From NCBI RefSeq assembly GCF_900104395.1, contig NZ_FMXX01000021.1: a stretch of DNA of 46,491 nucleotides. The stretch is one strand, 5' to 3'. Both the position numbers and the translations under genes were made by a program. Below the pieces are notes generated by a model. It did not search any database, was not told the DNA's origin, and saw only the letters and a list, made by a program, of their open reading frames with translations. How positions within the stretch are numbered: the stretch's first letter is position 1; each line of letters begins with the position of its first letter. Positions 15,998-23,271 of the stretch are shown here, piece after piece. This stretch comes from Fusobacterium_C necrophorum. GTDB lineage: Bacteria; Fusobacteriota; Fusobacteriia; Fusobacteriales; Fusobacteriaceae.

Positions 15998-16999
15998 TTA
16001 TTTGTTAATTTCTGCTTGAATTTTTCCATAAATATTTTTTGAAAATCCTGGAAATTCATCAAATACTTTCTTTGTTTTTTCTTGAAAAGCTTCCATATTG
16101 ACTTCATTAAAACTAATTCCATTTTTTTCAATATCTGTCTTATAGAGCTCATCCAACTCTCTTATTTTTTCCAAATTGTCTTTTGCTGCTTGCGTAATCT
16201 CTTCTTGAATCACTTCCTGTTGTTCTTTCGTAAAAGAATCCCATACCTTTGTGGAAATATATACTCCACCTGTTCCTAAAAAATGACTTGATAAAGCCAC
16301 ATTCTTCCTTAATTCGTATAGTTTACTATTCGACATAAAAGAAAAAGTAGTTTCGGTTCCATCAATAACATTTTGTTGCAAGGCACTTACCGTTTCACTC
16401 CAAGGCATTGCCACTGGATTTGCCCCTAAAGCTGTAAAGGTATCTATCCATAATTTGCTAGCCGGAACTCTAATTTTTACTCCTTGAAGATCGGAAGGTT
16501 CTTTAATTTCCTTATTGGTGATGATATGTCGAAACCCAAAAACATAGTCTAAAGAGAGAACTTTAATTCCTTTTTCCTCTGCTTTTTTCTCTAATTCCTT
16601 CACAAAATCACTACTTGTCACTTTAATATAATCTTCATAAGAATGATATAACATCGGTCCCACTAGAGCTGTAAAATCTGGAACATAATCTCCGATATAA
16701 CTAGGATCCACCACAGAAACAAAATCGCTTCCTCTCAATACCTGTTCAATAGCATCTTTATAAGAAGGAAGTTCTCCATTTGGGTATACTTGAAATTCTA
16801 TTTGCCCTTTCAATCTTTCATTGATTCTTTCTGCTGCTTGAGAAATATAGATATGTGTTGGTTCCGATGTTTGAAATACATGACTTACTTTAATTACTCT
16901 AGTTTTTTCCTGTTTCCCTTCTTCTTTCTTTCCACAAGCTACCACCATTAATAATAAAACAATACAGACAATCCATTTCATTTTGAAAATCTTTTCCAT
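15998..16999 (-). CDS. TRAP transporter substrate-binding lipoprotein (DctP family)
   Basis: This 333-residue protein is the extracytoplasmic binding subunit of the TRAP system. It opens with a basic start and hydrophobic stretch ending in the lipobox VVAC (Cys22), so it should be anchored as a lipoprotein rather than free in the periplasm, unlike many TRAP binding proteins. The mature part has SHVFQTSEPTH, then LQGVKIRVPASKLW near 160-173 with the TRAP-conserved Arg that binds the ligand carboxylate, and GANPVAMPWSE near 185. The ligand is therefore probably an acid. It lies 32 bases after the lacI-type gene and before the two permease genes. Confidence 0.92.
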   Translation of the reverse strand: MEKIFKMKWIVCIVLLLMVVACGKKEEGKQEKTRVIKVSHVFQTSEPTHIYISQAAERINERLKGQIEFQVYPNGELPSYKDAIEQVLRGSDFVSVVDPSYIGDYVPDFTALVGPMLYHSYEDYIKVTSSDFVKELEKKAEEKGIKVLSLDYVFGFRHIITNKEIKEPSDLQGVKIRVPASKLWIDTFTALGANPVAMPWSETVSALQQNVIDGTETTFSFMSNSKLYELRKNVALSSHFLGTGGVYISTKVWDSFTKEQQEVIQEEITQAAKDNLEKIRELDELYKTDIEKNGISFNEVNMEAFQEKTKKVFDEFPGFSKNIYGKIQAEINK

Positions 17000-17031
17000 A
17001 TTCCCTCCTTAAATTCATTTTGTTGAAAACT

Positions 17032-18066
17032 TCACTTTCTTGTGGCAACACTCTCTCTTTCTCGAATCAGAATCTCTGTTTCTTCCTCCCCTCCTTTCTT
17101 TCCGTGAATGATGTCTATCAAGGAAAGTAAAGCCTTTTTTGCAATATTTTCTCCCAAATGATCCACACTTGTAATTTTAGGTGTTGTATATTTACACAAG
17201 TCCATATTATCATAGGCAATAATAGATACATCTTCCGGAACTTTCAAATGATGCTCCTGTAATGCCTTCATAACACCAAGTGCGATATAATCATTCCCTG
17301 CAAATATCGCAGTAAAATAAAATCCTTTCTTTTCTTTGATGTAATTCCGAAGAGTACAATATGCCTTTTCTTGGTCAAATTGAGAATATAAAATTTCATG
17401 AGTTTCTATCCCATAATGTCCTAGACACTCTAAATATCCTCTGGCTCTCTGAATCGAAATTTTTCTTTTAATTTCTCCTGTAATATGCAATATTCTATGA
17501 TGTCCCCTTTGAATCAAATATTCTGTCGCCTTATATCCTCCCAGAACATGATTCGCTTTCATAGTTCCCACTCTTTCATTGGAAATCATTTTTTCATAGT
17601 CAAGCAATAATATCTTATAAGAGGATAATATCAGTTCTGAAATTTGTCCTATTTTCTTTCCACCCGCCAAAACAATGGCCCCCTCAATCAGCTCATTTTG
17701 AAAAATTTTTCTCCAATCAGAACTCTCAGGACTCAAATATGATACTAAAACAACATAGCCTAGGTTCTCTGCCTCATCAATAATTTCAGATATTAACTCG
17801 GAATAATAAAGCGATTCTGAAATTCTTTTTCTTTTATTTTTATCTGTACTTGATTTTCCGGTATATACTAATAATCCAATAATATTCGTTTTTTTCCCTG
17901 CTAATTTTTGGGCTGAAATATTTGGATAATATCCATTCTCTTTAATAACTTTCCATACTTTTTCTTTCGTGGCAGGAGAAATATCAGGATAATCATTGAT
18001 GACCCTGGAAACAGTACTTCTAGAAACTCCAGATAATTTTGCAATCCACTTACTATCAATTTTCAT
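17032..18066 (-). CDS. LacI-family transcriptional regulator
   Basis: This 344-residue regulator has an N-terminal LacI helix-turn-helix (IAKLSGVSRSTVSRVIND, residues 8-25), a hinge region with KLAGKKT near 57, and a periplasmic-binding-like effector domain (IIGLLVYTG..., IFAGNDYIALGVM near 245, ISIIAYDNMD near 272). It is first in the operon with the TRAP transporter and isomerase genes, so it probably controls its own operon in response to the transported sugar or a derivative. A 10-bp palindrome (18091-18100) with a CpG centre, as LacI operators have, lies 24 bases before the ATG. The effector is unknown. Confidence 0.92.
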   Translation of the reverse strand: MKIDSKWIAKLSGVSRSTVSRVINDYPDISPATKEKVWKVIKENGYYPNISAQKLAGKKTNIIGLLVYTGKSSTDKNKRKRISESLYYSELISEIIDEAENLGYVVLVSYLSPESSDWRKIFQNELIEGAIVLAGGKKIGQISELILSSYKILLLDYEKMISNERVGTMKANHVLGGYKATEYLIQRGHHRILHITGEIKRKISIQRARGYLECLGHYGIETHEILYSQFDQEKAYCTLRNYIKEKKGFYFTAIFAGNDYIALGVMKALQEHHLKVPEDVSIIAYDNMDLCKYTTPKITSVDHLGENIAKKALLSLIDIIHGKKGGEEETEILIRERESVATRK

Positions 18067-18090
18067 AAAAAACCTCTTCCATAAAGAACT

Positions 18091-18100
18091 AACACGTGTT
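18091..18100. promoter_or_regulatory. Palindromic operator before the lacI-TRAP operon
   Basis: AACACGTGTT is a perfect 10-bp palindrome with the central CG typical of LacI-family sites, between a poorly defined promoter region (about 18120-18175) and the start codon at 18066. It would allow self-repression. Confidence 0.6.
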
Positions 18101-18375
18101 CGTAAAAATTAATAAAAATAAAAACAGTAGAATTTCTATGTTTTTATTTTATAATAACACATTTTTATCAAAAAATAAACTCTTTTCTTAAAATTTTCTA
18201 TTCCAATTATCAAGGAATTATTTTTTATAATGAAAAAACCATTGAATTTCGCCTTAATCTTGGGACTTTTACAAAATTCCAAGACCAATTCCAATTATCA
18301 TGTACGGTATCATGTATCCTTTTATGTTCCTTAGGTCCAATTGTTTGTGTCACAATTTCAGATAAAGGAATTCTT
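18101..18375. other. Intergenic region with short repeats, no gene
   Basis: This AT-rich gap between lacI and the aminopeptidase gene holds an exact 13-bp direct repeat, ATTCCAATTATCA, at 18200-18212 and 18288-18300. The first copy starts an ATTCC/GGAAT inverted repeat. A second direct repeat, TATCATGTA, lies at 18296-18304 and 18308-18316. A leftward frame without a start runs on after the aminopeptidase stop for about 50 codons (patches IVTQTIGPKEHKRIHD and NWNWSWNF) and could be a gene remnant; I do not recognise it. Confidence 0.4.
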
Positions 18376-19674
18376 TTACTTATAAAACTCTTGAAAAATT
18401 TGATATAGAGAATAATGATCTCGAATCCCCAGCAGTTCCCTTACAGAATGCATGGATAAAATAGGATTTCCGATATCCACAGATGGAATATCAATCTGTG
18501 TTGTCGTAATAGGTCCTATGGTACTTCCTCCCTTCATATCCGAACGATTATGGAAAAATTGATATTTTTGCTTTGCCTTTTGACAAATCCCTACAAAGAC
18601 AGCAATACTGTGAGCATCGGAAGTATAGGCTTGGTTTGCCGCAATTTTGATTGCCACTCCTCCATTTAAGACCGGTCTATTCGTTAAATCTTGCTTTTCC
18701 GTATAATTGGGATGTAGGGCATGAGCTTGATCGGAAGAAATCAAAAAAGAATTCGCTAAAGCTCTCATAAACTCCTCTTCTCCTTTTCCCAAACTCAATA
18801 CAATTCTTCGCAAGGTATTTTTTAAGAAAGGACTGTTGGCTCCCTGTTTAGTCATGCTTCCCACTTCTTCATTGTCAGAAACCAATACTACCTTGCAAAC
18901 CTTCGATTTTTTACTGGATAATAACGCTTCTAAACCGACATGAGCCATTCCCAAATTATCGATTCTTCCCGATTGTACAAATTCTTGTTGCATTCCCACA
19001 ATTTTTGCTTTTTCTCTGTCATAGACAAATAAATCCATTCCTAAAATATCTTCCGTTTTCACGACTAACAAATTCGCAATTTTCTTTTGTAACAATCCGT
19101 CTGTTTCCATGCCCTCCTGCAAAGTTCCTAAAAATGGAAGAGTATCCTTTTGAGCATTCCAAGACATACCATCATTGACCCTTCGATTCATATGAATACA
19201 TAAATTAGGAATGGTCATAAAATCTTCCTCAATGTTCACAAACATGGACTTTGGATGAAAGGCATCTTTCCCTTTTACCGTCACACGACCTGCCAAGGAC
19301 AAAGCTCTGTCAAACCAAGTGGATAGAATCGGTCCCCCATATACTTCCGTATTCAATTTTAAATATTTCCCTTCTACGGACATTTCCGGATTATGTTTTA
19401 CTCGAAAGCATGGGCTGTCCGAGTGCGAACCGATGATATGAAAGCCCTCTTCTTCTATTTCTCCACTTCCCACTTGAAAAGCTAAAATAGCACTGTTATT
19501 TTTTGTCACATAGTATTTTCCATTTTTTTCCAATTTCCAAGCCTCTCGCTCCTGCAATTCCCGGTATCCTTTTTCTTGTAATCTCCGTTTCATCTCTTCC
19601 ACTGCAAAAAAAGCACAGGGACTTTTATCCAAAAATTCCATCAAATCTTTGGCAAAACTCATCTCTTTTTTCAT
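18376..19674 (-). CDS. M18-family aminopeptidase
   Basis: This 432-residue zinc aminopeptidase of family M18 removes N-terminal residues, typically acidic ones, from cytoplasmic peptides. Metal and catalytic motifs are visible in order: GSHSDSPCFRVK (His/Asp), ..RIDNLGMAH with Asp, VSDNEEVGS with the catalytic Glu pair, SSDQAHALHP, and a C-terminal SMHSVRE with the last metal His. I chose the ATG at 19674 (MKKEMSFAKD): it has a strong GGGAGG site 8 bases upstream and gives the family length, whereas the longer frame to 19764 adds 30 residues with no good ribosome site. It is transcribed alone from an extended -10 promoter. Confidence 0.92.
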   Translation of the reverse strand: MKKEMSFAKDLMEFLDKSPCAFFAVEEMKRRLQEKGYRELQEREAWKLEKNGKYYVTKNNSAILAFQVGSGEIEEEGFHIIGSHSDSPCFRVKHNPEMSVEGKYLKLNTEVYGGPILSTWFDRALSLAGRVTVKGKDAFHPKSMFVNIEEDFMTIPNLCIHMNRRVNDGMSWNAQKDTLPFLGTLQEGMETDGLLQKKIANLLVVKTEDILGMDLFVYDREKAKIVGMQQEFVQSGRIDNLGMAHVGLEALLSSKKSKVCKVVLVSDNEEVGSMTKQGANSPFLKNTLRRIVLSLGKGEEEFMRALANSFLISSDQAHALHPNYTEKQDLTNRPVLNGGVAIKIAANQAYTSDAHSIAVFVGICQKAKQKYQFFHNRSDMKGGSTIGPITTTQIDIPSVDIGNPILSMHSVRELLGIRDHYSLYQIFQEFYK

Positions 19675-19812
19675 CGACACCTTTCCTCCCTCTCCGATTC
19701 CTATTTTCTTTCCAATTGAAATATATCGTTTTTTCAAACACTTTTTTATGAAGAACTCCAGCAATTTTCTCTTTTTTCTCTTACTTTATCCTAAAAATAC
19801 TATATTTATTTT

Positions 19813-19843
19813 ATTATATCATAAAAAAATCGAACTCTTTCAA
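19813..19843 (-). promoter_or_regulatory. Promoter of the M18 aminopeptidase gene
   Basis: Minus-strand extended -10, TGATATAAT (core 19813-19818), with TTGAAA 19 bases upstream (19838-19843). The rest of the gap at 19675-19911 shows no gene. Confidence 0.5.
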
Positions 19844-19911
19844 ATTCTCTTGAAAATTTTATATTTTATTCCTCTTCACCTTCATTTAACAAAGAACCTC
19901 TTTTGCTACAA

Positions 19912-19936
19912 AGAAAAAAGCCACCTTTCGGTGACT
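19912..19936 (-). terminator. Terminator of the toxin-antitoxin operon
   Basis: On the minus strand AGTCACC-GAAA-GGTGGCT forms a 7-bp stem (one G-T pair) closed by a GNRA tetraloop (19919-19936), followed by TTTTTTC. It starts directly after the toxin stop codon. Confidence 0.9.
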
Positions 19937-20206
19937 CTATTCTTCATAAATTTCTCTTCTATGTCCTATTTCAACCATGAAAATCAATAATTCCCTATCT
20001 TTAATTTCTGCTATCAATCTGTAATCTCCGACTCGGTATCTCCATAATCCTTTCAAATTACCCTTCAACTCTTTTCCATGAATTCTTGGATTATCCGTAT
20101 TTATCAAATTCTTTTCAATCCAGTATTTGATAATTCTGGCAGTTTGTTTATCTAACTTTCGCAAAGCTTTTCTTGCACTTTGAGAATATTCAACATAATA
20201 CAACAT
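19937..20206 (-). CDS. RelE/ParE-family toxin
   Basis: This 89-residue toxin belongs to the RelE/ParE superfamily. It opens with YYVEYSQSARKALRKLDKQ, followed by WIEKNL and the core LKGNLKGLWRYRVGDYRLIAEI, ending in VEIGHRREIYE, where the Arg and the His-Arg pair match the catalytic region of RelE mRNA interferases. It probably cuts mRNA on the ribosome, unless it is a gyrase-type ParE. The start is the ATG at 20206, one base after the antitoxin stop region; a longer frame to 20311 overlaps the antitoxin and is not needed. A strong terminator follows at once. Confidence 0.9.
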   Translation of the reverse strand: MLYYVEYSQSARKALRKLDKQTARIIKYWIEKNLINTDNPRIHGKELKGNLKGLWRYRVGDYRLIAEIKDRELLIFMVEIGHRREIYEE

Positions 20207-20207
20207 A

Positions 20208-20432
20208 TTAAACTCCCAGCTCTTTCCATAAATCCTCGTGAGAGATTCCTTTTTCTTTCTTCGCCTCTTCCCAAGCACGCAAAATTCTTTCCTCATTGAT
20301 TCGTAAATCATCTTCTATTTTATCCAAGATAGTATTTCTGATAAATTCTGACAAGTTCAAATTATTCACTTTCACATATTGTTTCAATAAATCCATATCT
20401 TCATCTTTCATTCTCAAAGAAATTGTAGACAT
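20208..20432 (-). CDS. RelB-type antitoxin (ribbon-helix-helix)
   Basis: This 74-residue protein opens with STISLRMKDEDMDLLKQYVK and NLNLSEFIRNTIL, a ribbon-helix-helix DNA-binding domain, followed by an acidic helical tail (RAWEEAKKEKGISHEDLWKE) that would wrap the toxin. It neutralises the RelE-type toxin encoded next and represses the operon. I chose the ATG at 20432, which lies 9 bases after GAGGAG; the TTG at 20441 and ATG at 20438 are too close to that site. The palindrome at 20451-20466 just upstream is its likely operator. Confidence 0.9.
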   Translation of the reverse strand: MSTISLRMKDEDMDLLKQYVKVNNLNLSEFIRNTILDKIEDDLRINEERILRAWEEAKKEKGISHEDLWKELGV

Positions 20433-20450
20433 TTTCATCAACTCCTCTTC

Positions 20451-20466
20451 GTATTATTTGTAATAC
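20451..20466. promoter_or_regulatory. Operator of the toxin-antitoxin operon
   Basis: GTATTA-TTTG-TAATAC, a perfect 6-bp inverted repeat with a 4-base centre, lies between the -10 box (20468-20473) and the antitoxin ribosome site, where a bound repressor would block transcription. Confidence 0.75.
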
Positions 20467-20467
20467 A

Positions 20468-20496
20468 ATTATAGTCTCTCTTATGAAAAATGTCAA
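20468..20496 (-). promoter_or_regulatory. Consensus promoter of the toxin-antitoxin operon
   Basis: Minus-strand TTGACA (20491-20496), a 17-base spacer and TATAAT (20468-20473): a full consensus sigma-70-type promoter. Confidence 0.9.
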
Positions 20497-20565
20497 GCAA
20501 TTCCTAAATATTCTAGCTGAATTTATCACTCTCTAAAATCATTGAGATGATAGATTGCAATTGAA

Positions 20566-22383
20566 TTATTTCAAAAGGGCATTCAAACTCTTGATAAATT
20601 CCGCCGGATTTTCCACAGCGAATCCTTCCAACAATCTTGCCTGATTATATAGAACGGAAACTAAATGTTTCTTGTTTTCTTCGTTTTGTTCCCCTTGCAA
20701 TCTTTGAATCAAAGGATGTTCCGGATTTAACGCCAAGACTTTTTCCGCTTTTACCTTTTCATTTCCCGGCATTTCTGATAACACTTTTTCCATTTCCAAG
20801 CTGATAGCTCCTTTGGATAATAGAGAAGAAGCTACATTTCCAATATTGGCACTGAAGTTTACTTCCGTCACTTTATCTCCTAACATTTCCTTGACTTCCG
20901 CTAATAAATCCTTATGTTCTTCAGCAGCTTTTTTCGCCTCTTCCTGCTTTTCTTCACTTCCCTCCAATACAAAGTCGGAATCACTGATAGATTTGAATTT
21001 CTTTCCTTCATATTCTTGTAATACTCGAATGGTGAACTCATCAATTTTGTCTGTGAACAATAATACTTCTTTTCCTTGTTCTTTCAGGGCTTCCATTTTC
21101 GGAAGAGATTTCATCGTTGCCAAATCTTCTCCGGCAACATATAAAATTTCTTTTGCTTCTCCCATTCTCTCCACATATTCTTTTAAACTTACATATTTAT
21201 CTTCCAGAGTCGATTGGAAAATCAATAAATCTTGTAATTTTTCTTTATTTATTCCAAACATATCTTGAACTCCGAACTTAATATTCTTTCCGAATTCTTC
21301 CCATATTTTGATATAGGTTTCTCTGTCCTTTGTCCATAATTTCTTCAATTCCGCAATAATTTTCTTCTCTAAATTCTTGGAAATGACTTCTAATTCTTTG
21401 TTTTGTTGTAAAATTTCTCTAGAAATATTCAAAGATAGGGAATCACAATCCACCAATCCCGCCACAAAACTAAAATATTCCGGAATCAATTCCTCACACT
21501 TATCCATGATGAAAACATTCTTAGTATATAATTGTAAACCTCGTTTAAAGTTCTTCGTATAAAAATCAAAAGGAGCTTTTTGCGGAATATATAATAGGGC
21601 GGTGTACTCCACATTTCCCTGCACTTTTAACGGAAAATGCAATAAAGGGTCTTGCCAGTCGTGGAAGTTGGATTTATAAAATTCCTTGTATTCTTCCTCT
21701 GTTACCTCAGACTTTGCTTTTTTCCAAATCGGTTGACTGGAATTCAAAGTGTCCTCTCCCATTTTAATTTGATATCGGATATAGTCGGAATATTTTTTTA
21801 CCAATTCTTTTATCTTCCATTCTTCTAAAAATTGATCAAATTCTTCTCCTTCTTTTAAATGCAAGGTAATTTTGGTTCCTCTTTTTTCTTTTGTAATTTC
21901 TTCAATTTCATAAGAACCGTCTCCTTTGGAACTCCATTTTACTCCCATTTCTCCATATGGAGATTTTGTTTCCAAAGAAACCTCATCCGCTACAATAAAG
22001 GCGGAATAGAATCCAACTCCGAACTGCCCAATAATGTCAATTTCACTTTTCTTTGCAGCTTCCAATTTTTCTCGAAAAGCTTTTGAACCTGATTTTGCAA
22101 TGGTTCCGATATTTTCATCAACTTCTTCATAAGTCATTCCAATTCCATTATCTTCTATGCTCATTTGTCTTTTTTCTTTATCAATGGTAAGATGTATTTC
22201 CAAAGCCTCTCCCTGATCCAAATTGTCATCGGTCAAAGATTGAAATTTAAATTTATCCAAAGCATCACTGGCATTGGAAATCAACTCTCGTAAAAAAATT
22301 TCCTGATTCGTATAAATGGAATGAATCATCAAATTCAATAACTCTTTCGTTTCTGCCTGAAATATTTTTTCTTCTTTTCTCAT
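20566..22383 (-). CDS. htpG: Molecular chaperone HtpG (Hsp90)
   Basis: This 605-residue cytoplasmic Hsp90 chaperone uses ATP to help fold and protect proteins under stress. The N-terminal ATPase motifs are clear: ELISNASDALDK at about 34-45, DNGIGMTYEE near 84, and GQFGVGFYSAF near 122. The middle domain has the typical NISREILQQN near 330, and the C-terminus is the dimerisation domain. Length is slightly below the E. coli protein. An AAAGGAGGAAAACAG site precedes the ATG. A single gene, it has its own promoter and a CIRCE-like operator (22400-22426), which puts it under HrcA heat-shock control. Confidence 0.96.
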   Translation of the reverse strand: MRKEEKIFQAETKELLNLMIHSIYTNQEIFLRELISNASDALDKFKFQSLTDDNLDQGEALEIHLTIDKEKRQMSIEDNGIGMTYEEVDENIGTIAKSGSKAFREKLEAAKKSEIDIIGQFGVGFYSAFIVADEVSLETKSPYGEMGVKWSSKGDGSYEIEEITKEKRGTKITLHLKEGEEFDQFLEEWKIKELVKKYSDYIRYQIKMGEDTLNSSQPIWKKAKSEVTEEEYKEFYKSNFHDWQDPLLHFPLKVQGNVEYTALLYIPQKAPFDFYTKNFKRGLQLYTKNVFIMDKCEELIPEYFSFVAGLVDCDSLSLNISREILQQNKELEVISKNLEKKIIAELKKLWTKDRETYIKIWEEFGKNIKFGVQDMFGINKEKLQDLLIFQSTLEDKYVSLKEYVERMGEAKEILYVAGEDLATMKSLPKMEALKEQGKEVLLFTDKIDEFTIRVLQEYEGKKFKSISDSDFVLEGSEEKQEEAKKAAEEHKDLLAEVKEMLGDKVTEVNFSANIGNVASSLLSKGAISLEMEKVLSEMPGNEKVKAEKVLALNPEHPLIQRLQGEQNEENKKHLVSVLYNQARLLEGFAVENPAEFIKSLNALLK

Positions 22384-22399
22384 TTCTGTTTTCCTCCTT

Positions 22400-22426
22400 T
22401 TAGCACTCTTTGTATATATTGGCTAA
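22400..22426. promoter_or_regulatory. CIRCE-like operator upstream of htpG
   Basis: A perfect CIRCE half-site, TTAGCACTC, is followed by the canonical 9-base gap and ATTGGCTAA. The second arm keeps only the outer GCTAA of the consensus GAGTGCTAA. It lies between the -10 box and the htpG ribosome site, where HrcA would repress. Confidence 0.85.
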
Positions 22427-22433
22427 CAAATTT

Positions 22434-22461
22434 ATTGTAACATATTTTCCTAAACTGTCAA
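22434..22461 (-). promoter_or_regulatory. Promoter of htpG
   Basis: Minus-strand TTGACA (22456-22461), a 16-base spacer and TACAAT (22434-22439), directly upstream of the CIRCE-like element. Confidence 0.75.
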
Positions 22462-22599
22462 GTCTTTTTCACTTTCTATCTATACAAAAAATAATATTTA
22501 TTTATATTTTTAATCTTATAAATGATGTATTTAAAAAAAGCTGTCATTCTGAAATAAAAAATTCCCTGAATTCACACTAACAAAAGAAAGAAAAATGAA

Positions 22600-22636
22600 A
22601 AGGATTAACTCCTGCTTTGTACAGGAATCAATCCTT
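22600..22636 (-). terminator. Terminator after efp
   Basis: On the minus strand AAGGATT...CCTG pairs with CAGG...AATCCTT around a TACAAAG loop, with an internal bulge, followed by TTCATTTTTCTTTC. It lies after the efp stop at 22695 and would end the long leftward transcript. Confidence 0.75.
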
Positions 22637-22694
22637 AATAAATTAATTAACAATATTTGTTTAACTTTCTAAGCGAGTACATTGAAATACTCTC

Positions 22695-23258
22695 TTATTT
22701 TTTTACTCTTTCCACATATTCATTCGTTCGAGTATCAATTTTAATCCATTCTCCTTGTTCTACGAATAAAGGAACTTGGATTTCATATCCGGTGTTAATT
22801 CTAGCCGGTTTCATAACTTTTCCGGAAGTATCTCCTCGAAGCCCGGGTTCCGTATATTCAATTTGTCTTTCAATGAAAGTAGGAACTTCTACTGCTACCG
22901 GAGTAGATTCATAGTAAACCACTTCCAATTCCATTTCTTCTTCCAAATAGTTTAAGGCGTCTCCTAAGTCTTCTCCCTTTAATTCAATGCTTTCCCAAGT
23001 TTCAGGATTTGAGAATACATAAAAAGATCCGTCATTGTAAGAATAAATTGCTTTTACTTTATCCAATTTAATATCATCCATTTTATCATCTGCCTTATAA
23101 ACAGAATCCGAGATATTTCCTGAGATTAAGTTTTTCATTTTAAATTTTACCACCGCTGCGTTTCTTCCTGATTTGTTGTATTCCGCCTTTAATACAACGA
23201 AAGGATCGTTTCCGATTTTAACAGTGCTTCCTGCTCTTAGTTCTTGAGCGATTTTCAT
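22695..23258 (-). CDS. efp: Translation elongation factor P with Arg32
   Basis: This 187-residue EF-P binds beside the P-site tRNA and relieves stalling at polyproline stretches. It has the three beta-barrel domains; the tip loop of domain I reads YNKSGRNAA, which puts arginine at position 32. EF-P with Arg32 is the type modified by rhamnose, whereas Lys-type EF-Ps are lysylated or aminopentanolated. The C-terminus has the conserved TGYEIQVPLFV and GEWIKIDTRTNEYVER. The preceding gene, 13 bases upstream, encodes EarP, the enzyme that rhamnosylates Arg32. It is the last gene of the long leftward run and is followed by a terminator. Confidence 0.96.
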   Translation of the reverse strand: MKIAQELRAGSTVKIGNDPFVVLKAEYNKSGRNAAVVKFKMKNLISGNISDSVYKADDKMDDIKLDKVKAIYSYNDGSFYVFSNPETWESIELKGEDLGDALNYLEEEMELEVVYYESTPVAVEVPTFIERQIEYTEPGLRGDTSGKVMKPARINTGYEIQVPLFVEQGEWIKIDTRTNEYVERVKK

Positions 23259-23271
23259 ATTGTGTTACCTC

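Noticed and set aside
18250..18290. CTTGG/CCAAG inverted repeat as a terminator
   Set aside because: The stem is broken by an internal loop and no T run follows on either strand.
19675..19764. N-terminal extension of the M18 aminopeptidase
   Set aside because: No good ribosome site upstream; a strong site precedes the ATG at 19674 and gives the family length.
20813..21268. Plus-strand 151-residue frame inside htpG
   Set aside because: Antisense shadow of a well-conserved gene; serine-rich composition typical of the reverse of lysine/glutamate-rich coding.
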